Shown here one piece after another: positions 31,985 to 42,699 of a stretch of 64,000 nucleotides of DNA. The position numbers and the translations under genes were made by a program. The first letter of the stretch is position 1. Every line of letters begins with the position of its first letter. Below the pieces are notes generated by a model. The model was not told the origin of the DNA. It searched no databases and was given only the letters and a program-made list of their open reading frames with translations. The DNA comes from Rana temporaria (lineage: Eukaryota > Chordata > Amphibia > Anura > Ranidae): contig NC_053499.1 of the NCBI RefSeq assembly GCF_905171775.1, positions 79,762,315-79,826,314 on the forward strand, given 5' to 3'.

Positions 31985-33020
31985 GAATACGCTCACAAAG
32001 AGTCCATTAATGTCTCAGCCCAGGAAAATAGATTCAAACTCTACTCGAGATGGTACTGTACGCCTGATAAGCTCCACAAAATCTTCCCTAGCGCCTCCCT
32101 ACGTGTTGGAAATGCAACGCGGAGGTGGGTTCGCTTCTGCACATAAGGGGTGGAGGGTTGGGACTTTAAATGAGATGCGTTTTTAGCAGTATGCGATTAA
32201 GTATATATATGGAATATAAAAAATGTTTCCATAATGACCAGGCTCAAAATTACCAACCAAAAAAGCACTGAACCAAATTAATCTAACTGTATGCAATTAA
32301 AACAGAGGTTTAGTTGCATGTATTTGCAAATACCTTGGTAAGCTGCAGGCCAAGTGTCAAGGCACTCTGTGTGAAAGCAGTACTAGCTATGATTTCTAAA
32401 GCCTCCTAAAGAGGAGCACAGGCGTGCTAATAGATAGGGGGCAGGTGGTAGCCTAGACCTGCCCCTACCTATAGTTGGTCTGGTAAAAGAGAGCACTGGA
32501 AAGACCAAAAACAGGAGTGGAACCAATACATGCCTACCAAACCATGTTTTGAGCCTGGTCATTATGGAAACATTTTTTATATTCCATATATATACTTAAT
32601 CGCATACTGCTAAAAACGCATCTCATTTAAAGTCCCAACCCTCCACCCCTTTTTACACATTTACAGGGATGGAGGCCTGTGGTAGTGTATATCACATGCC
32701 TCATACAAAGTCCCAGCCCCATTCCACCTTTTTAATGCTTCTGCACATATGGTGGGATTGCTCAGTGTTACGATCATTCTGGAAAAGGGTACATGATCTC
32801 ATATACTCAAATCACCACATTCACCCCTGATTTTACCCCGGTGCAGTACCTACTACATCACACATAACTTCCGAGAAAGACGTATTGCAAATCCCTAATG
32901 CTGCACCTCAATAATGCGGCCACCCAATGCATCCCTCTACGATGGAAAACCACCACCCCCCTACTGTTGCGGACTGATATTACAGAGTTAATAAAATAGA
33001 GGAAATGGAAAGAATTATCC
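31985..33020 (+). pseudogene. L1-3 ORF2 C-terminus, split by an inverted-repeat element
   Basis: The cysteine-rich C-terminal motif is divided. The first Cys pair is encoded at about 32109-32120. The His-Trp-Trp-Asp-Cys part is at 32741-32764, on the other side of the insertion. Removing the insertion with one 13-nt duplication restores this motif in frame, so the insertion boundary is secure. A degenerate C-terminal helix follows to about 33000. Confidence 0.75.
32146..32736. mobile_element. unclassified inverted-repeat element with a 13-bp TSD
   Basis: The flanking duplication gcttctgcacata is exact (32133-32145 and 32737-32749). Inside, 32146-32249 and 32547-32650 form a near-perfect 104-bp inverted repeat. 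A tail of 86 bp (32651-32736) lies outside the right arm. Its outer end on the - strand (aaggtggaatggggctggga) resembles the start of the left arm. There is no ORF. A 13-bp duplication does not match common cut-and-paste DNA transposons (2-9 bp), so the mechanism is uncertain. Confidence 0.7.
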
Positions 33021-33782
33021 ATCAGACCAAAAACACCCATGATATGTTCAGAACCACTTGGGCTTGTTGGATGCATTATAGGGAGTCTTAGGTCTGCGGA
33101 TCCCAGTTACTGTGGCATCGTTACTACTGTTGACACTTACCTTGATGTGGAATTTCCGTCTCCCTTTTTTTTCTACCCCTCCCCATACCCCCCCCCCTTC
33201 CCTGCCTCCCTCTTGTACCCCCATTTTGTGACCACTTTTAATCAAGTATTCATCCTTGTAGTTTCTCAGTAGGTTTAGGCCCTGCATATCGCCCCTCATA
33301 TTTCCAAATGATTGATCTAGCCCAGTGGCCGACTGTCTAATGAACCTGGGTATTTAAGGGCAATATTGTTTACGTTGCATGTACTAGGGGCGTTGGGTTT
33401 TTACTTCTTGGAAGCTCAAATGTTCTTATGTTAATTTATACTTTTGGGGTCCCCTCCGCTCACAGTTCAGTTCCCAATGGGGGTGAGCGGGTTTGGGAGA
33501 CACTCACAATAGTTCCTAACGTCACCTATAGCTTTAAGTTTCCTTGCTATGGCTCTGTTAACATACTGCCAAGTTTTGGAGGCTATGTCAGCTTCACTGC
33601 ATAAGAGCATAAGGCCACTTATGTTAGATACGCACGGTATTTTATGCTACGCTTTGCATTTCTAATATGTTGTATTCTCTCTGTACACGTTGATTCAACT
33701 ATACGATTGTTTTTGATGGTCTTGTCTGTTATGACTATGTAATGTAAAATGCTTAATAAAAACGTTTAAAAATAAAAAAATA
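33020..33782 (+). other. L1-3 3'UTR with A-rich tail
   Basis: No coding frame of interest. C/T-rich stretches (33155-33210) come first. The sequence then ends with AATAAA-like signals (33754) and the tail aaaaataaaaaaataaataa. Confidence 0.65.
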
Positions 33783-33797
33783 AATAAAGCTGGTGCT

Positions 33798-33930
33798 GCG
33801 AGGTGTGCCGATCAGTAAAGGAAGGGGAGGACTCAAGTTATGAAAATAAGCCAGTTCATACTCACCCTTCCAGGAGTATTTAAGGTACACCTCATCCTTC
33901 TGATTAGTCCGCAGACATGTGTAGAAGAAT
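33798..33930. other. flank 3' of L1-3
   Basis: About 130 bp that continues the pre-insertion locus. It is probably the region after ORF1 in the antisense L1-4 copy. No gene visible. Confidence 0.4.
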
Positions 33931-34199
33931 AACTGTTAGGTCCAAAGTAGGAGGAAAGGGATGATCAAATCATGTGGCCCCTGAGTTCCTGCCTCTGGCG
34001 TCTGCGGTCCCTCTGCAGTGAGGGGGTTTCCCAAATGGCGGACAGGCGAGGGGGTGTAAAGCATCCTAGGGGAGATCCCTCTTTTGCCATTAGGCCCAGC
34101 TTGACCAGGAGTTCCTTCCATTCCTGTATGGTGATCACCATATTAAGAAGTGCCATTGTGTATGACCTGAAGTTTGAATGGGAACCCCATCTATAACGG

Positions 34200-34547
34200 T
34201 GTTATGATTAAGTTCACCCTGCTGATGGCACAATCCTGCTTTGGGGCTGTTTGCTGCAGTTCCATTGTCCACCAGCAAGAGTCTCCCAGGACCCCAGCAG
34301 GCTATTGCAATCAGGCTAATTAGTGTTCAGCTTCCTGGTGACTACTTAAGGCTTATCCTCCCTTCCCCCGGCGTGTCACGATTTTTTGGCCCCTGCCTTG
34401 CTGCTTAGCCTTGTCCTGATCTAGTCTGTGCCTTGCTCCTGCCTCCCTCTGTTTCTGTTCCCAGCCGTGATCCCCCTTCCTTGCAATCCTTGTACCCTTG
34501 TCCCTAGTTTGGTCTGTATATATATATATATATATATAATATATATA

Positions 34548-34618
<71 letters not shown>

Positions 34619-34910
34619 TGTGTGTATATATGTGTATGTATGTATGTATGTTTGTATGTGTGTATATATATATTATATATTAGTTAGTTATTAGTTAGTC
34701 GTTCAGGTTCAACAGTTCTTGTAGTGTGGTTTTTTGTTCTGTTTGGAGTAGTTCATGTTTACTGTGTGCCGTGTTTGCTGTGTTCATGGTTTGCTGTGTT
34801 TGCTGTGTTCATTGTTTGCTATTTCTCACTGTAAATGAATTTCACTTTAATATATTATCCTTTTGTTTAGTCTCAGTTCCCCTCTGTGTAGCTTATGTGT
34901 CTGGTCACCT
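34200..34910. mobile_element. unresolved insertion in L1-4 ORF1, LTR-like
   Basis: Non-coding insertion of about 700 bp. The first part is C/T-rich and LTR-like in composition (gctgctgatggcac to cttccttgcaatcc). The middle is an AT dinucleotide array. The last part contains the repeated motif gtttgctgtgttcatg. About 40 codons of the L1 domain are also missing here, so I could not fix a clean target duplication. Confidence 0.4.
34516..34680. repeat. (TA)n / (TG)n microsatellite
   Basis: An almost pure TA run to 34614, followed by tgtgtgtgtatata and gtatgtatgtatg variants. This is a simple sequence repeat. Confidence 0.95.
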
Positions 34911-35436
34911 TAGATGCAGGGGATATATCAGGGTATATTTGGAGCCTGACACCACCCAGCAGGATGTGGGAGTGATTGCGGGAAGCTCTGAGGATCTCCT
35001 CTTTTACAAAGTATCTTTGAGACAAAGAACAATGTCCCTGGGTGGTTTGTCCTCAGGCGGTTTTGGGCGAAGAGCTCTATGGATCCTATTGCATGCAAAG
35101 GCTGTCACTTGGAGAGGCAGGCAGCAGGGACTGGAACAACTCATGGATGGCTGGGGTCAGATCAGTCACTGCCTCAGGGACCCCTCTGATTCTCAGATTG
35201 TTCCTTCTGTTTCTGTTATCCAGGTCCTCCAAGTGGACCTGGAGCATGGAGACAGAATCTGTAAGGGCTTTATGATCTCTGCGGAGGTCAGTATAAGCGA
35301 GCTGCAGCTCATAATGCTTGGTTTCTAAGAGATCCGTTCTGCCTCCCAGCACAGCTATCTCTTGCTGTAAGGTGCTGGTGGATTTCTGGAGTTCTGTTTG
35401 AAACTTCTCAGCATTCTTGTTGTACATTGCTGTCAA

Positions 35437-35711
35437 GCTGTCTGCCTTTGTAAGTTGTAGGGAGTACTCACCTTCCCCAGATGAGTGAACAGGAGAAGCT
35501 GCTGGGCTGGGAGCAGAGGCTGACGCGTGGTGTGGATCACTTTTTCAATTTGCAAATAGTTCTGCCTGATCAGTTGGCAGTGAACAAATATGTGGCATCC
35601 TCTGGAATGCCTGGTTTAATGTCCACTGCACAATGAATGTCAGAGCTTTACAATGCCTCATGGGACGTGTAGTTCCGCAACAGCTGGAGGGCCGTAGTTT
35701 GGAGATCCCTG
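35437..35711. mobile_element. non-coding segment ending in a hAT-type MITE end
   Basis: No gene. The right end, read on the - strand, is cagggatctccaaactacgg followed by ccctccagctgttg. I recognise this from memory as resembling hAT-type MITEs that are abundant in frogs and other vertebrates. The left boundary was not found, so this may be a fragment. Confidence 0.45.
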
Positions 35712-35871
35712 CATTAGAGGAATTAGAGGCGGCAGTGAGCTCAGCAAAGGTGGGTAAAGTAACCTGGTCCAGATAGCTTTAGTTCCTGTTATTACAAACT
35801 TCTCCTGCCCACCCTAGGGCCCCATCTTGTAAAGATGTTTAATGGTCTAAGTGACTCGATCTCTTTCCTTA
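35712..35871 (+). pseudogene. L1-5 ORF2, RT-0 segment
   Basis: The encoded LEELEAAVSSAKVGK corresponds to the L1 linker motif before SPGPD (here altered). It is followed by a segment ending LVKMFNGLSDS. Stops and a frameshift are present. It ends exactly at the left CTTA copy that flanks the solo LTR. Confidence 0.65.
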
Positions 35872-36914
35872 TGTAGCACTACCCCCGAAAGAGCCGCTGG
35901 TTGTTGTTGGGATCAGCGTATTAAGTTACCTCAGTGTTGTCTAGGGGTGTATTTGATGAGTAGAGTAGTGAGCAAATGTCCAGTCAATGAATAAAGGTTT
36001 TCAAATGCTTTATTTCCAGGCCCAACATGGCCAACATCAACATCAAATGAGGAGGAAAGGTTGATGAAGCAAGAGAGAACTTTGCAGTATCAGGCCTGGA
36101 TGTGAACCGAGCAATCCTGCTCTCAGTAGTATCAATTGCAATCCGTCGCCACTCTAGCCAGAGTGGGTGAAGTGCCCCCGCACAGACTCCTGTCACAAGC
36201 CTGGTAGCCAAAGTGTCACTTTAGGTTTTCTGGGAGGAACAGGCCTCTGCCACAGGCCAATTACTTAAATGAGCTAGATGAACAGATTAAGATTGAGCGA
36301 ATCCTCCCAGTAGATTAAGCATAGGTCACCGGATGACAGCAATAGTGTACCTGTCAACATTCCGGTCACCAGATCACCGATGGTTTGTTCAAGCCCTGTT
36401 GGACAACCAGCCTCCGGGTTCTCCTCAAGCCGACCCCCCATCGAATGGCATCCTGCCTGGGATCTCCTCAACAGAATTGGGAACCCAGTAAGTTACTGGG
36501 GCCCCTATCAGGAACGTTGAACTCCACGTAGAATGCGACCCCGGCCTGGTAGGCTATCACCAGGGTCCGTTGGATGCGCACACCCTGAAGGTGGGTGCCG
36601 TACCTGGAACCTGGAACCCGCGAAGGACATGAGAAAATGGTGTCTGCCACAGATATACTCTCCTGCACCATGCTCCGTGAGGGAAAACTCCTCTAATTGG
36701 CTGTTGGGGAAAAGCGGCTCTGCCAGAACCCCTCTAGCGCCACCTGTCGTCCCCAGGGGTGGAACCAACACCCCTGGAGCGCAGACTGACCTACAGGACA
36801 GTTCAGGAATGACAGTAGCCCAAATTTAACAAATTGCGAATGGGAGCAAAATAACTCTCCCATTCCCCACTAACTTTAGCGTAGTGCCCATACTGAAAGT
36901 AAGGGGGCGCTACA
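35872..36914. mobile_element. candidate solo LTR (1.04 kb)
   Basis: Begins tgtagcactaccccc and ends gggggcgctaca, so it has TG...CA ends in an inverted-repeat context (TGTAGC/GCTACA). It is flanked by CTTA on both sides (35868-35871 and 36915-36918). Excising it with one CTTA restores the L1-5 frame. There is an AATAAA at 35991 and no coding sequence. The orientation and superfamily remain open. Confidence 0.7.
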
Positions 36915-37702
36915 CTTACACAGAATCCTTGAAAGCCCTTATCACGGTAATACCTAAAGAAGGTAAAAACCCAACAGTGTGGGAATTATTGGCCAATTTC
37001 TCTTTTAAATACAGACCTGAAACTCTTGCCAAGATCCTTACAACACGACTACAGCAACAACTGCCCTCTCTGATCCATCTTGATCAAGTGGGGTTTGTAC
37101 CAAAGTGGGAAGCATGGGACAATACAACTAAGGCTTTAAATCAAATTCACTTGGCCAATTCATCCAAGACCCCGTGTGTGTTTCTTGGAACAGACGCAGA
37201 GAAGGTCTTCAACAGGGTCAACTGGAAGTTTATATTTTCTGTCCTGCACCACATAGAGTTGGGAGACAAGATGTTTTCAATAGATTTCAAATATTTATGC
37301 CTCTCCAGCTACACAGGTTAAGGTAAATAGAGCCTTGTCACCTCCCTCTAAGATTATGGTTATACAGTGAAATCCTGATATCCAAGTAGAAAGAACGATG
37401 ATATCCCTCACTAATCTTTTTCATGAAATGGAGATTTATGGTTCCTTATCCTACTTTAAGATTAATCCTTTCTAAGTCGGAGGCGATGGGAATAGCATTT
37501 CCTAATACTTTGATGAGGTCATGGACGGACCAAGTACCTGAAGTACCTGGGTATCTTTATTCCAGTCTATCTTTCATGTACATTCAAAATCAATTACCCA
37601 CCACTTCTTCATGGGGTGTGGACCCTTTTGGAGAAGTGGCATAAAGAGTAACATTATTAAAATGAATATCTTACCAAAGTTCAGGTTATATCCCATTGTA
37701 AT
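36915..37702 (+). pseudogene. L1-5 ORF2, RT palm region
   Basis: The frame starting in TESLKALITVIPKEGKNPT continues through VGFVPKWEAWDNTTKALNQ and the catalytic-strand region FLGTDAEKVFNRV. This keeps the D of the first motif but has N in place of the usual D of AFDR. The YADD motif should lie around 37350-37380, where the sequence is frameshifted and the motif is lost. The frame is cut at 37702 by the BEL element. Confidence 0.75.
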
Positions 37703-38173
37703 TGTCATGCCTTCATTAAATAAGGCTCATAGTCTTCATTGACTTTAGTTTGTTCGAATTAAATCAATGCTGCCATCTAATGGACATTTTGTTTAACTAG
37801 CACCATTTCCATTCAATTCAGTTATTTAGAATAGCTGATTAGTTTTGGTCAATGCAAGCCTCCGTATTTCCTTCCCAGAATGCTGTTGCACCATCTGGAA
37901 GCAAGCACATGTCTTGCCGAGTTCTATCCCACGTTGGCCATAGACCGATCCATCTCCAGTACGTTTATCTTTGTGTCTCTAGCTAGGTAGTTAGGGATGC
38001 TCTAATTTGTGTGATTATTTACTAATTGTACTTGTTTGTATCTGTTTCAGTTTTACTCTATCTTGTACTAATAAAAGTTCATAAGGATTCTGCGCCTACT
38101 GGAATGCATTGTATGAGAAGAGTTATCAGTGTGCCCAAATACACATCAGTCACGTGTAGTGAGGGGCATAACA
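37703..38173 (+). repeat. BEL 5' LTR
   Basis: Starts tgtcatgccttcatt and ends gaggggcataaca. It lacks about 25 bp present in the 3' LTR around 47218-47245. AATAAA occurs at 38072 in the context actaataaaagttc. Confidence 0.9.
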
Positions 38174-38400
38174 GTAAAACGGAGGCTTCTAAACATGGCT
38201 AGCATACAGAACTTCCAGTAAAATGGAGGCTTCTAAACATGGCTAGCATACAGAACTTCTAGTAAAATGGAGGCTTCTAAACATGGCTAGCATACAGAAC
38301 TTCCAGTAAAACGGAGGCTTCTAAACATGGCTAGCATACAGAACTTCCAGTAAAACCAAGGCTTCTAAACGGGCTAGCATACAGAATGCCATAAAATCAA
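38172..38400 (+). repeat. 44-bp tandem repeat in the BEL leader
   Basis: About five copies of agtaaaacggaggcttctaa-acatggctagcatacagaac-ttcc directly follow the 5' LTR. Copies one to four are almost identical and the last ones are shorter. A standard primer-binding site starting TGG is not obvious at the LTR boundary. Confidence 0.85.
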
Positions 38401-38499
38401 GGCTTCTAAGCAGCTACCATACAGAACGCCAAAGAGACAGCAGTGTTATCAGCTTCCATATAGCACGGCCACCATGTCACAGATAAAGTCAGAGCTCTT

Positions 38500-40180
38500 C
38501 ATGACAAGGTCAGAAGTTACTCCACGAGCACAAGGAGGTCAGTGAAAAGCGAAATAATCGCCATTGCCCGCGCAAAGCAGAATCTGCAAAGGTGAAAGCT
38601 GACTTTGCAGCAAAGAGGCCGAAGTAAAGGCTGCATTAGCTGAGAAACAACTCAAACTAGAAAAGGTACGCATGGAAACTGCATTGAGAAGTTACATGGA
38701 AACTGAATTAAGAAGTTACGCATGGAAACTGCAATTAGAGAAACTAGCTGCAGAGAAGGAGTCAGCGGCTGCTGCAGCCGAGGCAGACATTCTAGAAGAA
38801 CTTGCAAAGCCCACCAGTGATCGGCTCAGCAACGTGCTTGGGGAAAAATCCATTCCTCATGACAGTACAGAGCGTACCTCAGAATATGTTCGGCGACACG
38901 CCAAACCAGACAACTGCCCGCTTACAGTGCCAAGAGCGGATCAACTCCCGCCATTCACACGCCTTATATCAAGCAAGAATGTAAACCTGCACTCAGTCAA
39001 TTTTCAGCACATTCTGCATCCAGGCTATCAAAGCACTACGTCACGTTGACCAATCGAAAATGAAGAACAACAGTTTAAAGACCCAGCGACAGCATCTCTG
39101 ATGACCGCATCTACTCCACAAGTTCCTGGCACAACAAAGTGCCCCCTGCTACTCACACAACGATCAAGGTATGTCAGATCTCTTCAAGTTCTTAGCACAA
39201 CGTGAACTGTTAGCAAAGGGACTTGCAAAGTTTAACGATCGCCCTGAAAGTTATAGAGCGAGGCGTTCGTCCTTCAGAAATGCAATTAGGGATCTTGGTT
39301 TTAAAGCAAGCGATGAAGCCGATCTCTTAGTCCAATACCTGGGGAATGAGTCATCAGAGCATGCAAGGAGAATCAGAGACATTAACATTAATTACCCAAC
39401 CAAAGGGCTGAGCACTATATGGGAGAGGATTGATGAATGTTACGGTTTCCCAGAAGTTCTAGAAAACTCTCTTTTTAAAAAATAGAGGACTTTCCCAAGA
39501 TTCCTAACAAAGGATACCAGAAGCTGAGAGAATTGAGTGACCTAGTGACAGAACTCCAAATAGCCAAATCAGAAGGAGACTTGCCAGGCCTTGCCTTTCT
39601 GGACACAGCCCGTGGTGTTAACCCTATAGTGCAGAAGCTACCTTACAGCCTTCAAGAAGCCTGATTACACAAGGCTCCAACTATAAGCAAAGGCACAACG
39701 TTCCTTCCCACCATTCTCTTATTTTGTGGACTTTATTCGCCATCAAGCAAAGGTCAAAATGATCCTAGTTTTGACATCTCATCATCTGACTCTGCTCTCC
39801 CTAGGTCAAGTAAGCCGCTCTAACCCGCAACTTCAAAGTCACACCTGTTGCAGTACGCAAAACAAGTGTATCTCCAGCTGAGAATCCAAGCAGAGAGTGC
39901 CCTCTTCACAAGAAGCCTAATTCATTGTCAAAGTGCAGAGGTTTTAGAGAAAAGACTCTCCAAGATCGCAGAACCTTCCTCAAAGAAAACAGAATTTGTT
40001 ACAGGTGCTGTGCATCAACTTCTCACATCGGTAAAGACTGTAAGGTGAGCATCAACTGCTCTGAGTGTAACAGCACAGAGCACAACACAGCTCTACATCC
40101 AGGGCCAGCGCCATGGACTCTTACCCCCTCACTCCAGGTGGAAGAGCATGGCGGGAGCAACAAGACACAGTACCTCCTGT
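38500..40180 (+). pseudogene. BEL Gag with zinc knuckles
   Basis: Gag forms the particle and binds RNA. The N-terminal part is a charged coiled coil (METALRSYMETELRSYAWKLQ, then many Ala and Glu). The DUF1759-type region follows (FNDRPESYRARRSSFRNAI to GFPEVLENSL, 39230-39480), continuing after a stop at about 39483 with PGLAFLDTARGVNP-like sequence. Two Cys-rich knuckles are visible: CYRCCASTSHIGKDC and CSECNSTEHNTALHP (about 39985-40100). Several stops and frame changes are present. Confidence 0.75.
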
Positions 40181-40199
40181 AGTTACACCCCAGTGCACC

Positions 40200-41099
40200 C
40201 AAGTATGTGGAGAAGGTTTGTCTAACAAATCCTGCTCTAAGATTTGTCTTGTTACAGTTTACCCCACAGGCCACAGAGAAAAAGCAGTGAAGCTATACGT
40301 GATGCTGGATGATCAAAGCAACAGATCACTCGCCAGCTCAACCTTCTTTGACACCTTCAAAATCAAGGAAGCAAACTCTTCATACTTACTCAAGACTTGT
40401 ACAGGGGTAAGTGAAGAAACTGGGAGAAGAGCTATTGGTTACCCAATCAAATCCTTTGATGGTCAGACAACCCTGCCTTTGCCAACTCTAATCGAGTGTA
40501 ATCAGTTCCCAACTGAAAGAGAGGAGATCCCTACACCAGAGGTGGCACTTCATCACAGACATCTGAAGGGCATAGCACACCTCATCCCTGAACTGGATCC
40601 CCAGGCTGAGATAGCACTTCTCCTTGGGAGGGACATCATCAGAGTTCACAAGGTGAGAAAACAAATCAATGGTCCCCACAACTCCCCCTATGCTCAGAAG
40701 CTAGATCTCGGATGGGTCATCATAGGCAACGTATGCCTAGGGAGTGTTCACAAACCAACCAGCGTGAACTCTCTCTTTACAAAGACACCAGAGGGTGGGC
40801 GTCCATCCTTATTTCAGCCTTGCACCAACAGATTCCTCGTAAGAGAGAAGCCTGCCAGTGTCATTCATTCCAACCCTTACACCGCTAATCTTCTTTGTGA
40901 TGAAGACAGAGATCATTTAGGATGCTCAGTTTTCCAAAGGACTAAAGAAGATCACAAACTTGCCCCATCTATTGAAGATCATATCTTCTTGGAAATAATG
41001 AGACAAGGATTCCACAAAAACAATGAAAACAGTTGGGTAGCACCCTGCCTTTCAAAGCACAGAGACCCTGTCTTGCTAACAACAGAGAACAAGCTTTAA
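40200..41099 (+). pseudogene. BEL protease and start of RT region
   Basis: The frame has the BEL aspartic protease active site in LYVMLDDQSNRSLAS (near 40292-40337), then the conserved EIALLLGRD region (about 40610-40635). It leads into the segment before the reverse transcriptase, ending at a stop at 41097-41099. The frame is long and unbroken, but its upstream junction to Gag and the downstream RT are in other frames. Confidence 0.8.
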
Positions 41100-41343
41100 A
41101 GCGCTTTTCTTCTCTTAAGCGCAATCTTCAAAGGAAGCCAGAAATTAAAGGACACTTCTTCTCATTCATAAGTAAGATGTTTGAGGATGACCATGCTGAG
41201 ACAGCCCCACCTTTAAAAGACAATGAAGAGTGCTGGTACCTACCAATCTTCTGCATCTACCACCCCAAGAAGCCAGGTAAAATCTGGGTAGTGTTTGACT
41301 CCAGCTCTCAGCACGAAGGGGTCTCACTAAATGATGTCCTCCT
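41093..41343 (+). pseudogene. BEL reverse transcriptase, N-terminal part
   Basis: RT strand motifs WYLPIFCIYHPKKPGKIWVVFD (the BEL 'YLPHHxVxxP...RVVFD' pattern) are clear. The sequence then reaches SLNDVL, where the SINE is inserted. Removing the SINE with one 14-nt duplication restores the frame. Confidence 0.8.
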
Positions 41344-41868
41344 GGGAGCTGCGGTGGCTCGACGCGATTGGCACTGCGCTGACAAGCCATTCACCTCTGC
41401 AGCTAGAAGTTCGGATCCCAGTCTCAGCTACATGTGAATTGAGTTTGGTGGTCTCAGCCCGGCTCCCGGTGGGTGTGCTATGTGAGGTAAGCTTGCGCTT
41501 AGTACGCCCACCCCCCTCCCACAAAAACCACCACACTTACACGCACTCGAAATTGGGTTAACATGCACGCACTTTGACCATGCGGTCTCTAAAAAGAGAG
41601 CGAAGGACTAACGGGGCAGGTTGAGCGGGCTAGAACCTCTCACTCCCTTATAGGGAGTCCCTCTGCCCCGTTGGGCTTCAAAGCGGAGCAGGTAGGGCGG
41701 GCTGTGTGGGAGGACCCCCTCACACACCCACCATTGCCACCCGGGGCATGGAGAAAGGTGGCAGATTGTCTCTGGGGGAGGCCTGCCTACTCCCAACTCC
41801 TGCAGTCTGGCTCCTCTCTCGAGTACACGCACAAAATACACTTTAAAAAATAAAATAAAAATAAAAAA
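41344..41868 (+). mobile_element. SINE with tRNA-like head and A-rich tail
   Basis: The element starts gggagctgcggtggctcgac. An A-box-like stretch lies at 41353-41366 and a good B-box (gttcggatccc, 41409-41419) about 45 bp downstream, the spacing of an RNA polymerase III tRNA-type promoter. It ends in an A/T tail at 41843-41868 and is flanked by the exact 14-nt duplication aatgatgtcctcct (41330-41343 and 41869-41882). The 3' body is over 300 bp and not assigned. Confidence 0.8.
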
Positions 41869-41882
41869 AATGATGTCCTCCT

Positions 41883-42277
41883 TAAAGAACCAGATCTCAA
41901 CAACACACTTCTTGGTGTTCTCATCAGGTTCGGCAAGGAAGCAGTTGCCATATTTGCAGACATACAGCAAATGTTTCACAGCTTCCAAGTCAAGGAAGAA
42001 CACAGGAACTTCTTGAGATTCCTATGGTTCAAAGACAATGACCCTACTAAAGACATTACAGAATACCGCATGAAAGTGCACGTTTTTGGTAACAGTCCAT
42101 CCCCTGCTGTTGCCTTCTATGGACTTAAGCTATCCGTCCAAGAAGGTGAGAAAGACGTTACACAGTTTATTGAAAGAGACTTTTATGTAGATGATGGTCT
42201 GAAATCACTTTCTTCACCTGAAGCTGCTATAAGCCTACTCAAGAGGACTCAAAGCACACTTGCCTCTTCAAATCTTA
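41883..42277 (+). pseudogene. BEL reverse transcriptase, catalytic part
   Basis: The first catalytic motif is AVAIFADIQQMFHSF (D near 41957). The second is YVDD, encoded at 42184-42195 in the context ERDFYVDDGLKS. The frame is open from about 41883 to 42277, where a PIF/Harbinger MITE is inserted between the bases of an Arg-Leu codon pair. Confidence 0.85.
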
Positions 42278-42699
42278 GGCCCCATACTCACGACCAAACA
42301 TGTCTGCTGAAACTGGTCCGCAGACCAGTTTCAGCAGACATGTTTGGCCGTGTGTTGGCCCGAGCGGACCATTTTCGGCGGATCGGAAACCTGTCCGCCC
42401 GGACATGTACGGTCGTCTGTACAGACCTACCATACATGTCCTGCCGCCCGCCATCCCTCGCATGCGGAAGCATTTTAAAGGCGGGCCGCCCACGTCGCCG
42501 CGTCATTGTCACGGCGACACCGCATCATTGACGCGGCGACACCGCGGACACGCCCCGCGTATTGTTTACGCGCGGACTTCTGTTCGATGGTGTGTATAGC
42601 CATCGAACAGAAGTCCGGGCAGTCCCCGGCCAGACATGTCCGATGGAAACGGTCTGCAGACCGTTTTCATCGGACATGTCCTGCCGTGAGTACAAGGCC
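42278..42699. mobile_element. Harbinger-type MITE in the BEL RT
   Basis: 422 bp with related inverted ends (ggccccatactcacgaccaa and, on the other strand, ggccttgtactcacggcag). The 3-bp duplication TTA (42275-42277 and 42700-42702) is typical of PIF/Harbinger. Inner arms repeat catgtctgctgaaactgg. Excision with one TTA restores the BEL frame. Confidence 0.8.

Larger units (their letters stand above)
18611..33782 (+). mobile_element. L1-3: full-length-type L1 LINE with three nested insertions
   Basis: The copy begins ggggggcgtggccggacctg at 18611, the same kind of start as L1-2 (ggggggcgtgtccgg). It ends with an A-rich tail at 33750-33782. It is flanked by the 15-nt duplication aataaagctggggct / aataaagctggtgct. 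Order of parts: 5' leader (18611-18904), ORF1 (25312-26264), inter-ORF spacer, ORF2 (about 28790-33000) and 3'UTR. It is interrupted by antisense L1-2, a Penelope-like terminal fragment (26593-27527) and an inverted-repeat element (32146-32736). Its own sequence totals about 7.2 kb once these are removed. Confidence 0.8.
33930..35440 (-). pseudogene. L1-4 ORF1 fragment, antisense, interrupted
   Basis: Read on the - strand, the coiled coil runs from 35436 (NKNAEKFQTELQKSTSTLQQ to LQVHLEDLDNRNRRNN). It leads to an RRM-like start, LRIRGVPEAV, then HRALRPKPPEDKPPRDIVL in another frame, and a segment ending GVRLQIYPDIS near 34925. Non-L1 sequence occupies about 34200-34910. The C-terminal domain resumes on the far side (34199-33960, in a region homologous to WGFPF in L1-2). 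No ORF2 belonging to this copy is recognisable in the window. Confidence 0.7.

Noticed and set aside
38172..38400. possible CRISPR-like array (about five 44-bp repeats)
   Set aside because: The units are contiguous tandem copies without unique spacers, and lie in a eukaryotic retrotransposon leader.
41403..41420. free-standing tRNA gene from the B-box match
   Set aside because: No cloverleaf can be completed; the boxes belong to a SINE with an A-rich tail and TSD.
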